NCBI GenBank assembly: GCA_001642005.1 | Contig: LWCA01000254.1 | Span: forward strand, 1-36,572 | Direction of reading: 5' to 3' | Source: Intoshia linei | Taxonomy: Eukaryota > Orthonectida > Rhopaluridae | Length of the DNA stretch: 36,572 bases | Shown here: positions 9,841-19,359 of the stretch, one piece after another | How positions within the stretch are numbered: the stretch's first letter is position 1 | How the letters are laid out: every line of letters begins with the position of its first letter | The notes under the pieces: generated by a model | Told to the model about the DNA's origin: nothing | Databases searched by the model: none | The model's input: the letters and a program-made list of their open reading frames with translations, nothing else | Translations under genes and position numbers: made by a program

Positions 9841-11530
9841 AAATTACAACGTACCTATTTAATGTGTAATAAATCAGTAATATGGTCACTTTAGCCTTTA
9901 ACCAGAAGCAAATATTTTTTTAACAAATGATTTACAAAACTGAGAAGCTACGAAAGGTAACAGCAGATATAATCATAATCAATTAACAAAAATAGCATTG
10001 AACTTAAATTAATCTACAATATTAAAGTTACGTTTCTCATGAATATATAACACCGGACAACATTTTTACAGTTTTAAAAAAATTTATGCTAGGTTTTATT
10101 TTGAAGTGATAGACCGAATTGCAAAATGTATATTCTGAAAGATAGAGGGAAATTTGTATTATAGTTACTGTAATAATATCATTAATATTATTTTATGTAA
10201 AGGATTATTGCATATTTTATATCATTAAGTGTACTATTTTGAGTAACTAATATTTTTTAAATACATAATTAAAAATGGTGAATCTAATAAAACTAAAAAT
10301 TTCAATTATGAAATTATCTTTAAAAAAATCATAAGTTTTTTAAAGAATTTCTGGAATATTTTTTTACAATCTACACGAGAAGACACAAATATAATCTTAT
10401 GACACAAAATTAGAAATCTATCATAAATAATAATCATAATGCATGTTATACATTTTTTTAACTTTAACACGAAATGGTTCACATTTGATAGAGTAAGATT
10501 TTTTGATTTTATTAGACGTAAGTCACAAATTAGACAATAATTATTTGATTTTATACAATAATGATCATTCATTTAAAAGTGAATAGACTTTATATATTAG
10601 TTTAGTTGTATGTAACTACATAAATAACAGTTATTAATATTAATATTTAAATATTAATTAATTCTTTAACTACGAAATACATTTTTAAAATTTTTTCAGA
10701 AATGTAAAAATTATAATTCATAGTCCATATTATATTATTTTTAAACAGAAATTTTTTTCAGTGTTGTTTAGTGTAATAGTACCATCTAAGTCCTTATTAA
10801 TATGGAATTTCCACCATAGCAGCACTTGTTTTTAGCTCTATCAGAATAATTCTTTTTTTTTTAATTTTCGGATTGTTAATTATTTCATAATTTTTGTTTT
10901 AATAAAATATTTCGAAAAAAAATATATAAATACCAAAATGCTTTTATGACCGTGAAGTCGTCATTTATTCTGACTGAAATTTTTTGTGTGTGTTAACAGG
11001 ATACAACTGTATCACCTGTAATTTTTTTGAAATTTTAGGGCTGTTTTCATTAATAAAAAAAAAAGAGTAATTTGGGGTTTTGGCCCTGAAAATATAATTT
11101 TTTTAAATTAACATATATGATAATGTTAAAAAAAAGTACAATTGGGGTTTTTGACCCGACAGATGTGAGTTTGGGAGGTTGAAATCAAGTTTGCGAATAT
11201 CCCCAGAAAAAACTGTAATTGAAATGTGGACTTTATAAAATTCTAAGACGGGTAGTTATTTAAATAAAGCTAAACACACACACAAACAAAAATTGCGTAG
11301 CATATATGTTAGGATATACCAGGGGTTTTCAACCTTTTTTAGAATCGCGAATCTCGATTCGAGATTAGTACTAATCTATAGTACTATAGTACGATAGTGA
11401 GATATCTCTATATATAATATTATTGATTAATAATAAATAAATTATTAATATACATTATTATATGTATATTATTATTGTTATTAAATATTTCTTGTAGATT
11501 TAAAAAGAACTGTACTTTTTTAATTTAAAT
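9841..11530. other. Intergenic region between the TBC gene and CARS2
   Basis: AT-rich spacer. The minus-strand open frame at 10306-10572 has low-complexity composition and no recognisable motif, so I do not call it. Contents that can be named: repeat copy B (about 10862-11306), a lone hAT-like end CAGGGGTTTTCAACC starting at 11320, and an AT-rich palindromic stretch at about 11340-11480. The CARS2 promoter must lie in the last few hundred bases. Confidence 0.5.
10862..11306 (+). repeat. Dispersed repeat family, copy B
   Basis: Same orientation as copy A and aligned with it from the TTTTAATAAAATA(G)TTTCGAA block to the AAATTGCGTAGCATAT end, with an internal deletion and a missing left end. 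Shared blocks include TTTTAGGGCTGTTTTCAT, ATTGGGGTTTTTGACCCG, GATGTGAGTTTGGGAGG and GGGTAGTTATTTAAATAAA. Confidence 0.78.
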
Positions 11531-14078
11531 ATGAATAATTTTAAATTAAATCAACCAAATTTGAAGAATCTGCGGACTATTTTTCTATATGACAGTTTAA
11601 CCAAATCAAAAATAGAATTTACAAATAAAAGTCCTCTTAAAATTTATTCCTGCGGACCCACGGTTTACGATAAATCTCATTTAGGGCATGCTTGGTATTT
11701 ATTAAGCATAAAATATAGGGGAAAATGTGTGATAATTTTAAATTCATTAATTTAGTACATATATTCGATTGGACATGATCCGAAGAATGCTAAAATTCAG
11801 TAATTTTAACAACATACTTTGCATGGGAATAACGGATATAGATGATAAAATTATAAATAAAGGAATAAAGGTTTCACCGAAAATAATCTAATTACCGTTT
11901 AGTTAAATAAACCTTCAATTAATATAGCTAACATCTACTTTAAAGAATTTATTCAAAATTTAAATGATTTGAACATTCACGTTGACAAATTTTGTAAGGT
12001 TTCAAATAATATTAACGAAATTATTAATTTTATCAAAATATTGATTAAAAAAAAAAGTGCATATGCAACAACTGTTGGAAATGTGTATTTCCATTCAGGT
12101 TGCATTTCTGCTAAAAAATTGTTTATGAATACTAAAAATGATGAATACACTTCAATAAAATCTGGTAATTATATTTACAATCTCTGTTATAAAAATTAGA
12201 CAGTGGTAAAGATAAATTAACTACATCTGATTTCGCATTGTGGAAAACAAGCAAAGAAGGTTGGGCCTCTCCATGGGGAATTGGAAGGCCCGGGTGGCAT
12301 ATTGAATGCTCTGCTATGGCTACTAATATTTTTGGCGATGAAATAGACATTCATTATGGAGGTGAAGATATAATGATTCCACACCATCAGAACGAAATTA
12401 TACAATCTGAATGTTTTCACAATTCCAAATGGGTCAATTGTTGGATTCATTCTGGTAATACCTTATATTTTAGTTTTTATAAACCTTTTTCGTAATTAGG
12501 TACTGTTCATGTAGAAAAATTAAATAATATTGAAAAAATGTCAAAAAGTTTGAACAATTACACTTCTATAGACCAATTTTTATCTAAACATCATGCCAAC
12601 GTTTTGCGAATGATTTGTTTTAGTAGAGATATTCGATCTAGTAATTCAATATTTTATAAATATTTATTGGCTAAGTGAGAATGTATATGTTTTGAAATTG
12701 ATAAAATAGAGGAAACTGAAATGGTTTAGAATTATAATGTAAATTATTTATTAATTCATTATATCCGCTATATTAGGATTTCTTAACCTTTTTAAATTTA
12801 GCACCCCAGTTAGCCAGATCAATTATTTCCAGCACCCTTGTAAAAAATAAATAATTGATACCTTAAAATTAAACGTAAAAATTCTATTATGTTGACATTT
12901 TTAAAAACCATCATATTAATATCTAACATAATCAATAAATGGTCAAAATCAAAATGGAAGCTGTATTTGATAAGATTTAAATTGACTTAAATTTAAATAT
13001 TCCACTTATTTGACCGACAAAGTCAAAAATTTAATTTTTTCATTTTTTATGGAAATAATTTTTCTAGTACCCTTGAAATTAATTCTAGCACCGATTAAGA
13101 AAATCTGATTTATATTATGAAACTATTATTATTTCAATATACACTGATATTTGTAAAACTAGAAATAAATTATAATGAAACAATTACCAATAATTCGATT
13201 AAACTTTTACAAAATTTTCAAAACTACTTTGATCACATGGACTATCTGATGAAAAAAGAAAACGTACAAGTCATTGATGAATCTAATTTTTTAAAAGTGT
13301 AATATTAATTTATTCACATAAATTTTATATTCATAACAGTGGTAAAGAATGATTTCCAAACTAAATTATACGTTTACTTTAAAATTTTCTTTCCATTCAA
13401 GTTGAGTGACTCAACCAATTTTTTAAATGTTTTTTGAATCGTATGGCTAAATTCAGTCAGTTTTATCAGATATTTGGCAAATTTTTAATTAATTTAGATA
13501 AAAAGGATTTCCCCGATTCTTTGTAGACATTCATGAAACTTATTTTAGATTAACAGTTCTCAATGAAAATATAGTTGAATCTATATCGGATAATTTTAAT
13601 GCAAAAAGAATTACGGATTCATTGTTTGAAGCCATACAAAAGATTCAAACTGAATGCCGAATAATACCAATTACTCCAAAAAAAAATAATAGATATATGC
13701 TATTGTACGCCAAAAATTGTATTCTTGATTATTTAGAAAACTTTGGATTTGATAAAAAACCAGTAATATTAATATAATCATGACTAATCTCTTAGTTCCA
13801 AATGAACCAACCACACATTTATTCGAAAGTTTCCACAAATGAAAATGACATGCTTGGCGATATAATATTAATGAGAAATGAGATACGTTCATTATCTAAA
13901 AAGGTTGATAAAGGTATTCAACTGAATTATAGAAAATTAGACGTTTCTAGATACATCAACTGAATTGTTTAAACTTTCCGATAAGATTCGAGAAATTTTA
14001 CACGATAAGTATTCCATAAATATGAAGGTATGAATAAAAATAAAAAAATTGTATAAATTTTAATTTAAGGACAAATAG
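11531..14078 (+). CDS. CARS2: Cysteinyl-tRNA synthetase, mitochondrial type (CARS2-like)
   Basis: Class I synthetase that charges tRNA-Cys with cysteine, probably for mitochondrial translation. Exons: 11531-11694, 11756-11870, 11903-12164, 12200-12454, 12500-12640, 13163-13298, 13549-13762, 13796-13903, 13941-14027 and a possible 9-nt exon 14070-14078; about 496 residues (human CARS2 about 564). Signatures: YSCGPTVYD with the zinc-binding Cys, HLGH (HIGH motif), [27 protein letters not shown] (second zinc Cys), [16 protein letters not shown], and EKMSKS (KMSKS loop, residues about 270). The later part [16 protein letters not shown] matches the AALADDFDTPRVVDAI region. Closer to CARS2 than to cytosolic CARS1, which carries extra domains. 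If the last intron is retained, the protein ends INMKV at a TGA (14031-14033) overlapped by AATAAA. The N-terminus is short, with no obvious targeting peptide. The exon 12641-13548 area is the least certain. Confidence 0.88.
12774..13107. mobile_element. Probable hAT-like MITE in a CARS2 intron
   Basis: About 334 bp. Left end TAGGATTTCTTAACC followed by GCACCCCAG; the right end, read on the minus strand, is CAGATTTTCTTAATCGGTGC. These resemble diverged hAT terminal inverted repeats with a shared GCACC subterminal motif, which recurs inside (AGCACCCTTG, AGTACCCTTG). Flanking 8-mers match at five of eight positions. No open frame. Confidence 0.5.
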
Positions 14079-14094
14079 ACAACTATGGGATATA

Positions 14095-14100
14095 TTTATT
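14095..14100 (-). terminator. PUM3 stop codon embedded in AATAAA
   Basis: On the minus strand the last lysine codon, TAA stop and next base read AAA-TAA-A, creating AATAAA over the stop itself. Same arrangement at IFT20 and the dynein gene. Confidence 0.5.
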
Positions 14101-16863
14101 TACAATCCAATAGAGACAAAACATTGATAGCACCTGCAAATTTATTTGTATTTGCGGATTCTTCCAAAATTATTTTATGTTTTAAAATTATTTTCTTCAC
14201 CTTTTTGTTATTATTCTTCATCAACCTAAACATAATTAAAAAAATATAAATGAAAAAATAGTTACAAGCTAATTATATGACATCCCCGATTAATTTTCAA
14301 CCATTCGGAAAAAATTTTATCGTCAATTAAAGCTTTGATAAAATTATCTAAAATTACGAATTAAATAATGCACATTAAATCTTACCATTTGATGTATCAC
14401 TGATAATTTTTTTAAGTAAAATATTTGCTGGGTCATGCTTTATGATTTGTGGATTTTCAGTTATCAAATTTGAAAATTTTTCAAATAATAGTTTCGACTC
14501 ATCTAAAATAAAATGACTAAGTAAAACTTATTCATATTAATTACCATTTTTAAGATCAATCAGAGCTGTAATAATAGGGTAATGGCTTTTTAATTCTACA
14601 AAGGTTGCTAAATTGTCTAGTACACATTGTAATATTGATTTTCCAAAAATATCGGCCAATTCTTGGCATTTTATGTTTCTATCCTTTTTACTAAAAAATA
14701 AAAAATACACAGCCATTGATAAAATGAATACCTATTAGCATAAGACGATTTTATTAATTCCAAAAGTTGAGGATTGATAAATTTTGGATTGCGTGGAGAC
14801 AAAATATAAGAAATAATACGTCGCCCATACTGAGAATCAAACAGTTTGTTTATGTCGTCGTTTATACTCTAAAAACTGTTTACAAATTCCTGTAACTACT
14901 GTAGATTGTTAAAATATAAAATGGCAAATGAAGAATTGGCAAAATTAGATTTACACTTTGACGATTTTAACCAAATAAAAATCTTGGAACCTAATATTCA
15001 AGAAAACGGAAACCAGTTATCAAACGCCTGTGATGAATTCATGAAAAGTTTGTTAAAATAGAGTTTATCATAAATAAATTCTAGATATTGAAGTGTTTAT
15101 GGAAATATCCAAACCAATCAAAGATTCCTACCATGATATGGTTAAAAATGTCGAGGAATGTAAAATGAATGTAAATATTTCATATAAACATTTTATTGAA
15201 ATCTAGGCCCTCTGTGCTAGAACCATTAACACCACCATGAATGAAAATTACAGCAAAGAAAGGGATTTAATGAATAAAATTAACCATAAAAATATGCTCA
15301 TAGAAAAGTAATTTTAAAGTAAAAGGATAAATTAATTAAGTATTTTAGATTAAAAACTGAATTGGCATCATATGCTCAACACGAAAGAAGCCAACAAAAA
15401 ATGATTGAACAGATTCGATTATTAAAATAAATATACTGGTGCTATTTGTTTTTTGATTAATGCAGTGTCATCTAATGCGTCCAGTATGCAGATAATTATA
15501 AGATAAGAGTCTTTTAGACAAATGTCAACAATTTTACTTTTCATTGATTTCACTATAATTTTTCTTTCCTAAAATTCCAAATGTAAATAGTAATTTACAA
15601 AACTAAATACCTTTGGTTTTGAATGCCAAAATATTTTCATAGCTATATAAATGCCATCATTGCTATTCAAAAAGGTTTCCAATTTGTCGCGTAACTTTTC
15701 GATAATTTCCTAAAATTATAATTATTCATAAAAATTAAAAATCTACCAATGTCAAGTTTTCATCGTCTTGAGATAGTAAATACTGTCTAAAAAGCTTGTG
15801 TATAAAAGACAGACCCAAAATATGATCATTGTCACTAAAAGCAACAAGTCTATCATGTAAATGTTTCAACAAAATTTCTTTGTATTCTTTATTTTCAATA
15901 ATCTCGCTGAAATTCTTTTTACAATCAGGCTAATTTTCAAATTAAATAATATAAATAAAAATAACATTGAATATTTTGTATCTTTTTCCGTAGAATTCTC
16001 CCAACATTAATTTTTTTTGATGACTATTTGTGTATTTGGTGTAAACAAACTCCAATAATTGTCGCGATATCTAAATCAATTACGAATACAAACCCATTTG
16101 GAAACCTTTGTTTTTATCAAATTTCTCATGTCTTTAGATAATTCGTTAATTAAATGATTCTTTTGACTCTTAGAACTAATCAATGATTATATTAAACCAA
16201 AAAGTAACATTACCCAGATTTAAACAATTGCCTTAAGAAATGTACGGCATATTTACATTTAGCTAAATAATTTATTTCGACTAAATTTACATTATAAAAA
16301 TTGTATAAAATTACCTTTAAGTTCATCAAATATTTCATCTTTAGTGTCAGTTTCACCATATTTCACAATAGATTCAATAACTCGACTCATATCGGGAGTA
16401 TAGATAATCTATACATTCAGTCAAATTGCTAACTATTTAAAAACCTTTGTAAGATTTCCCTTTAATAGTTCAGAAATTTCTTGGCACCATTTTACTTGAT
16501 TTGCCCTTGTTGTATCATGTCTAAACATTCAGTAAAATTACATTTTAGAAAAATATTACTTTCGCAAATTGTTCCATATTTTTTTAGCTTTTAGATTCAT
16601 GTCATAATTAGGTTTTTGTTGTTTATGCACTTTTTTACGCTCCTTTTTTGTCAATTTTGACCAAGTCACCGCAATTTCTAATGATATATCGTATAAATAC
16701 TATTTCACGAAAAATTTAATTTGTATATATTCAATTATTATTATCGCAAATTTGCATTCAAAATTTTGTCTATAAAATAAAACCATTGCAAATTTTCATT
16801 CAAATTTAAACCTGGTAAACATTCAGTTGAGCGACATAATAAAACATTTTGGTACTTAATCAT
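14096..16863 (-). CDS. PUM3: Pumilio homolog 3 (PUM3/Puf-A/KIAA0020, yeast Puf6 type)
   Basis: PUM3 is a nucleolar protein with atypical Pumilio repeats that bind nucleic acid without sequence specificity and act in ribosome biogenesis. Minus-strand exons (plus coordinates): 16812-16863 (tentative), 16560-16677, 16445-16520, 16315-16408, 16214-16262, 16106-16175, 15966-16070, 15747-15929, 15611-15709, 15437-15568, 14732-14868, 14545-14690, 14386-14502, 14266-14347, 14096-14225; 529 residues (human 648). Marks: KPNYDMNLKAKKIWNNLRK (human KTNYDIVVRAKQMWEILRR), KCKYAVHFLRQLFKSGSKSQ (AKYSRNIVKKFLMYGSKPQ), HILGLSFIHKLF, DSQYGRRIISYILSPRNP (DKYGRKVLLYLLSPRDP), ANSKKD, and INRGCHIISLL. The long basic N-terminal tail of vertebrates is missing; the first exon MIKYQNVLLCRS is chosen only by phase and may be wrong. 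Its 568-nt intron 14869-15436 contains the whole IFT20 coding sequence on the opposite strand. Confidence 0.87.
14921..15430 (+). CDS. IFT20: Intraflagellar transport protein 20 (IFT20), nested in a PUM3 intron
   Basis: IFT20 is a small IFT-B subunit that also sits at the Golgi and helps sort membrane proteins to cilia. Four exons: 14921-15047, 15085-15170, 15207-15307, 15349-15430, with introns of 36-41 nt; 131 residues (human 132). The N-terminus MANEELAKLDLHFDDFNQIK matches MAKDILGEAGLHFDELNKLR; ILEPNIQ matches VLDPEVT; ECKMNALCARTI matches NEKMKAIGARNL; the second half is coiled coil (NMLIEKLKTELASYAQHER). The gene lies entirely between PUM3 intron borders 14869 and 15436 and is transcribed from the other strand. 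The stop codon TAA is part of an AATAAA (15426-15431), 6 nt from the PUM3 exon, so its transcript must end in, or just before, PUM3 coding sequence on the antisense strand. Confidence 0.92.
15426..15431 (+). terminator. IFT20 stop codon embedded in AATAAA
   Basis: AAA-TAA-A at the end of IFT20 forms AATAAA across the stop codon. No other canonical hexamer can be used without the transcript running deep into the opposing PUM3 exon. Confidence 0.55.
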
Positions 16864-16899
16864 ATTATTTATTTTTTCACCCAAATTTTAAATATTTTA

Positions 16900-17530
16900 A
16901 AGATAATTTTGGGACAATTTTAATTTTACCAACCCTTATGAGATTACCAACTTTTACCAACCTTTAATGTAAAAATTCGATTTTAAAAGCCCTTTAGGGA
17001 AAATTCCAGTTTTACCAACCTTTATGGGAAAACCCACTTTTACTAACATTTTATGTGAAAAAGAAAATGCATACAGCGTAGTTGAAAAGCTGAATTTTAT
17101 AAAACAAACAAGCAAAAATAGAGGTAAACAGTGTATGATTCAAACAATTACGACTGACGAAGGTAAGGCATATCAAAAAACTATAGAAATCCTTAATAGT
17201 TCCACCATATGGTTAACTGTTGGTTTCACGTGAAAACTTTGATTGAATCTGATGCTTCCGCGATAACTTGTTTATCACTAATTTTTCTATTTGAGAACTT
17301 CATTTTGTTTTGTTTGTGATATTGAGTTTTTATGGGATACTCCGCAATTCTGTAAAACTGGATTTTACCCTTAAAGGTTGGTAAAACTGGAATTTTCTCT
17401 AAAGGGTTTTTAACACCGAATTTTTCCCTTAAAGGTTGGTAAAACTGGAATTTTCCCTAAAGGGTTTTTAAAAACAAATTTTTCCTTTTAGGGTTGGTAA
17501 AACTAAAATTTTTAGTAAAAATTAGACACC
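16900..17530. mobile_element. Foldback-type element with inverted arms of a ~30-bp tandem repeat
   Basis: Left arm (about 16910-17045) repeats units of the form TTTTACCAACCTTTA(A)GGGAAAA; right arm (about 17350-17515) repeats the reverse complement, TTTTCCCTTAAAGGTTGGTAAAA, alternating with TTTTCCCTAAAGGGTTTTTA. The ~300-bp core between them is less repetitive and open on both strands: the plus-strand frame runs to 17233 and includes the stretch EKENAYSVVEKLNFIKQ; I recognise no protein family in it. The arrangement of repeat-built inverted arms around a core resembles Foldback elements. The same unit occurs at 23.7 and 24.5-24.9 kb and, decayed, at 2.4 kb. Confidence 0.65.
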
Positions 17531-17682
17531 CATTTTTAATTGTCACTAATAAATTAAAGTGTGTAAAAACAAAATAATTTCAGTTATTACAATAAAAAAA
17601 CTACATTAAATTTTATGGTAATTCAATGAGTTGTTTGATTTAATTTATTACTTTGGTATTAGATTATTTCTCTTTAAGATAA

Positions 17683-18039
17683 CCGTTACGTTCTACGAAA
17701 ATTTATAGAGAAATTTATAAGCGAGAAAACGAAAAGCCAAAATGCTCTATTTGTAGTAAAACGATGAATTATAAAAATTCATCCCCAACTGGTTTACATC
17801 GTCACTTAACACGCGTACATTTTATGATCAAATCATTGCATGAACCTGTAAATAAAAAAACAAACAAAAAATCCCAATATAACAGTGTATTTAAAAAAAT
17901 TTATGATAGCCACGAAAGGGTTGAAGTCATAATTGACTGGGTACGATGGACTAACCATAAACCAAGTTACCCGATCAAATTTTATTCGAAAAATTTTGAG
18001 ACTAATCGGCTTGCCTATATCTCAAATCTGTGTCAATAA
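17683..18039 (+). pseudogene. Orphan BED-type zinc finger, probable hAT transposase remnant
   Basis: An open frame following an in-frame TAA at 17680-17682 encodes EKPKCSICSKTMNY ... TGLHRHLTRVH, a C-x2-C / H-x4-H BED zinc finger as found at the N-terminus of hAT transposases and some chromatin proteins. The following ~60 residues (VEVIIDWVRWTNHKPSYPIKF) sit where hAT proteins have the W-x-D-x-x-P-F-type segment, then the frame stops; no catalytic RNase H-like domain or C-terminal dimerisation domain follows. The first Met is at 17764, inside the finger, so as it stands the gene looks broken. An unseen upstream exon is possible. Confidence 0.6.
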
Positions 18040-19354
18040 TCTTGTAAATAGTTACTTTGAAAAAATTAGAAGACAAATAATAAATTAAAATAATTGAAAA
18101 GATTTCTAAGATGTAATATAATGGTGAAAAATATCATTTCATAAGGGGACCAGTTTTAAAAATAAAAATATTTAAATGTACACTTTTAGTCTCAAAAATG
18201 ACTTTAATCTTGAACTTATAACCAATATATGGAAGTTGTGATGATATAAAATGTTAAATAAATCGTTTTTTGTCCTAATTTGGGTGTTTTATTATAGGAT
18301 TTTAAAGTTAACAACCAATTAATACCAGATGGTAATCCTTGATTATTTCAAAAATAATAACAATTTTGGAACTGTTAGTATTTTTAGTTTTTCCATAATT
18401 AAAAATTTTTATTGTATTACTAACAGTATGAGTTAATTTGTTTCTCGAGAAATTGCGAGCAATACATACAATGTAAATAAAAATATTAGATACAATAAAA
18501 TGATTAATGATAAATAAATAATTTTTTTAAAAATTGTTAAATGTGTAAAAACTAGCAACACAACATAACATTTAAATGTTGTTTTCATTATTTTTTTTAA
18601 AAATATTCAAAATTTTTAGTAAATAAGTTCAAGGGTTAATAAAGATTTTTCATAAAAATTTAAGAAATGTCGACATTATGGGACAAGTATCCGGTTCACT
18701 ACAATTTTTTCTGAAATTGAAATACAAATATTTTACCAGCTTTTTTCGATTCCTTAATGGATTTTGATTCAGAATCAGAAATTTTTCTTTTCTAAAATAT
18801 ACTTAATGACCATCTTTAAAGGTAGCTTGCCTTGTTAATAATTTTCATTTTATAAACAACACCTTATAATATTAATTATCGTTAGTTTCTACGTTAATGT
18901 GAATTGATTTAAGTTAAAGATACTTTTATTGTTTTTTAACAAGTCTATTTTTGAATTGTACATTTGTATTTATACAGATTAGGTTATTTTTCTCTTTAAT
19001 TCTTATAACCAATTGTGTATTCCTTCCTATTTGTATTAATGCTTCATTCAATATACAATAATAATCAAAACAACAACAACAATACGTTATATATTTTTAT
19101 ACTCATTTTCATATCCAGATTTACTGTAAAACAAGTATAAGTGATTGTATTGTAAAAATACAATCATACTAATTTTTTCTTTCGATTATTTTAATAATAA
19201 CTGAAACAAAAATGTGCATTTGAGGATTTAAAATGGTATCATTAATTCAGGTACGTCACTAAAAAGTTTTTAGTATAAACACGATATAAATGTTAATATT
19301 TATCATTCTGAAGTAATAAAAAATGAAATAAAGAATTATAATATTTAGGAAGGT
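18040..19354. other. Intergenic spacer between the BED fragment and the dynein 3' end
   Basis: About 1.3 kb of very AT-rich DNA. I read all frames and saw no recognisable coding segment, RNA gene or mobile-element end. Confidence 0.5.
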
Positions 19355-19359
19355 TTATT
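19354..19359 (-). terminator. Dynein heavy-chain stop codon embedded in AATAAA
   Basis: The C-terminal lysine codon plus stop plus next base read AAA-TAA-A on the minus strand, so AATAAA overlaps the stop codon, as in PUM3 and IFT20. Confidence 0.5.

Noticed and set aside
10306-10572. Minus-strand open frame of 88 codons, Cys/Ile/Lys-rich
   Set aside because: No motif, no supporting exons; composition as expected by chance.
13339-13440. Possible extra CARS2 exon ([13 protein letters not shown])
   Set aside because: It does not join either neighbour in phase without a stop, and the splice 13298 to 13549 gives a continuous family match.
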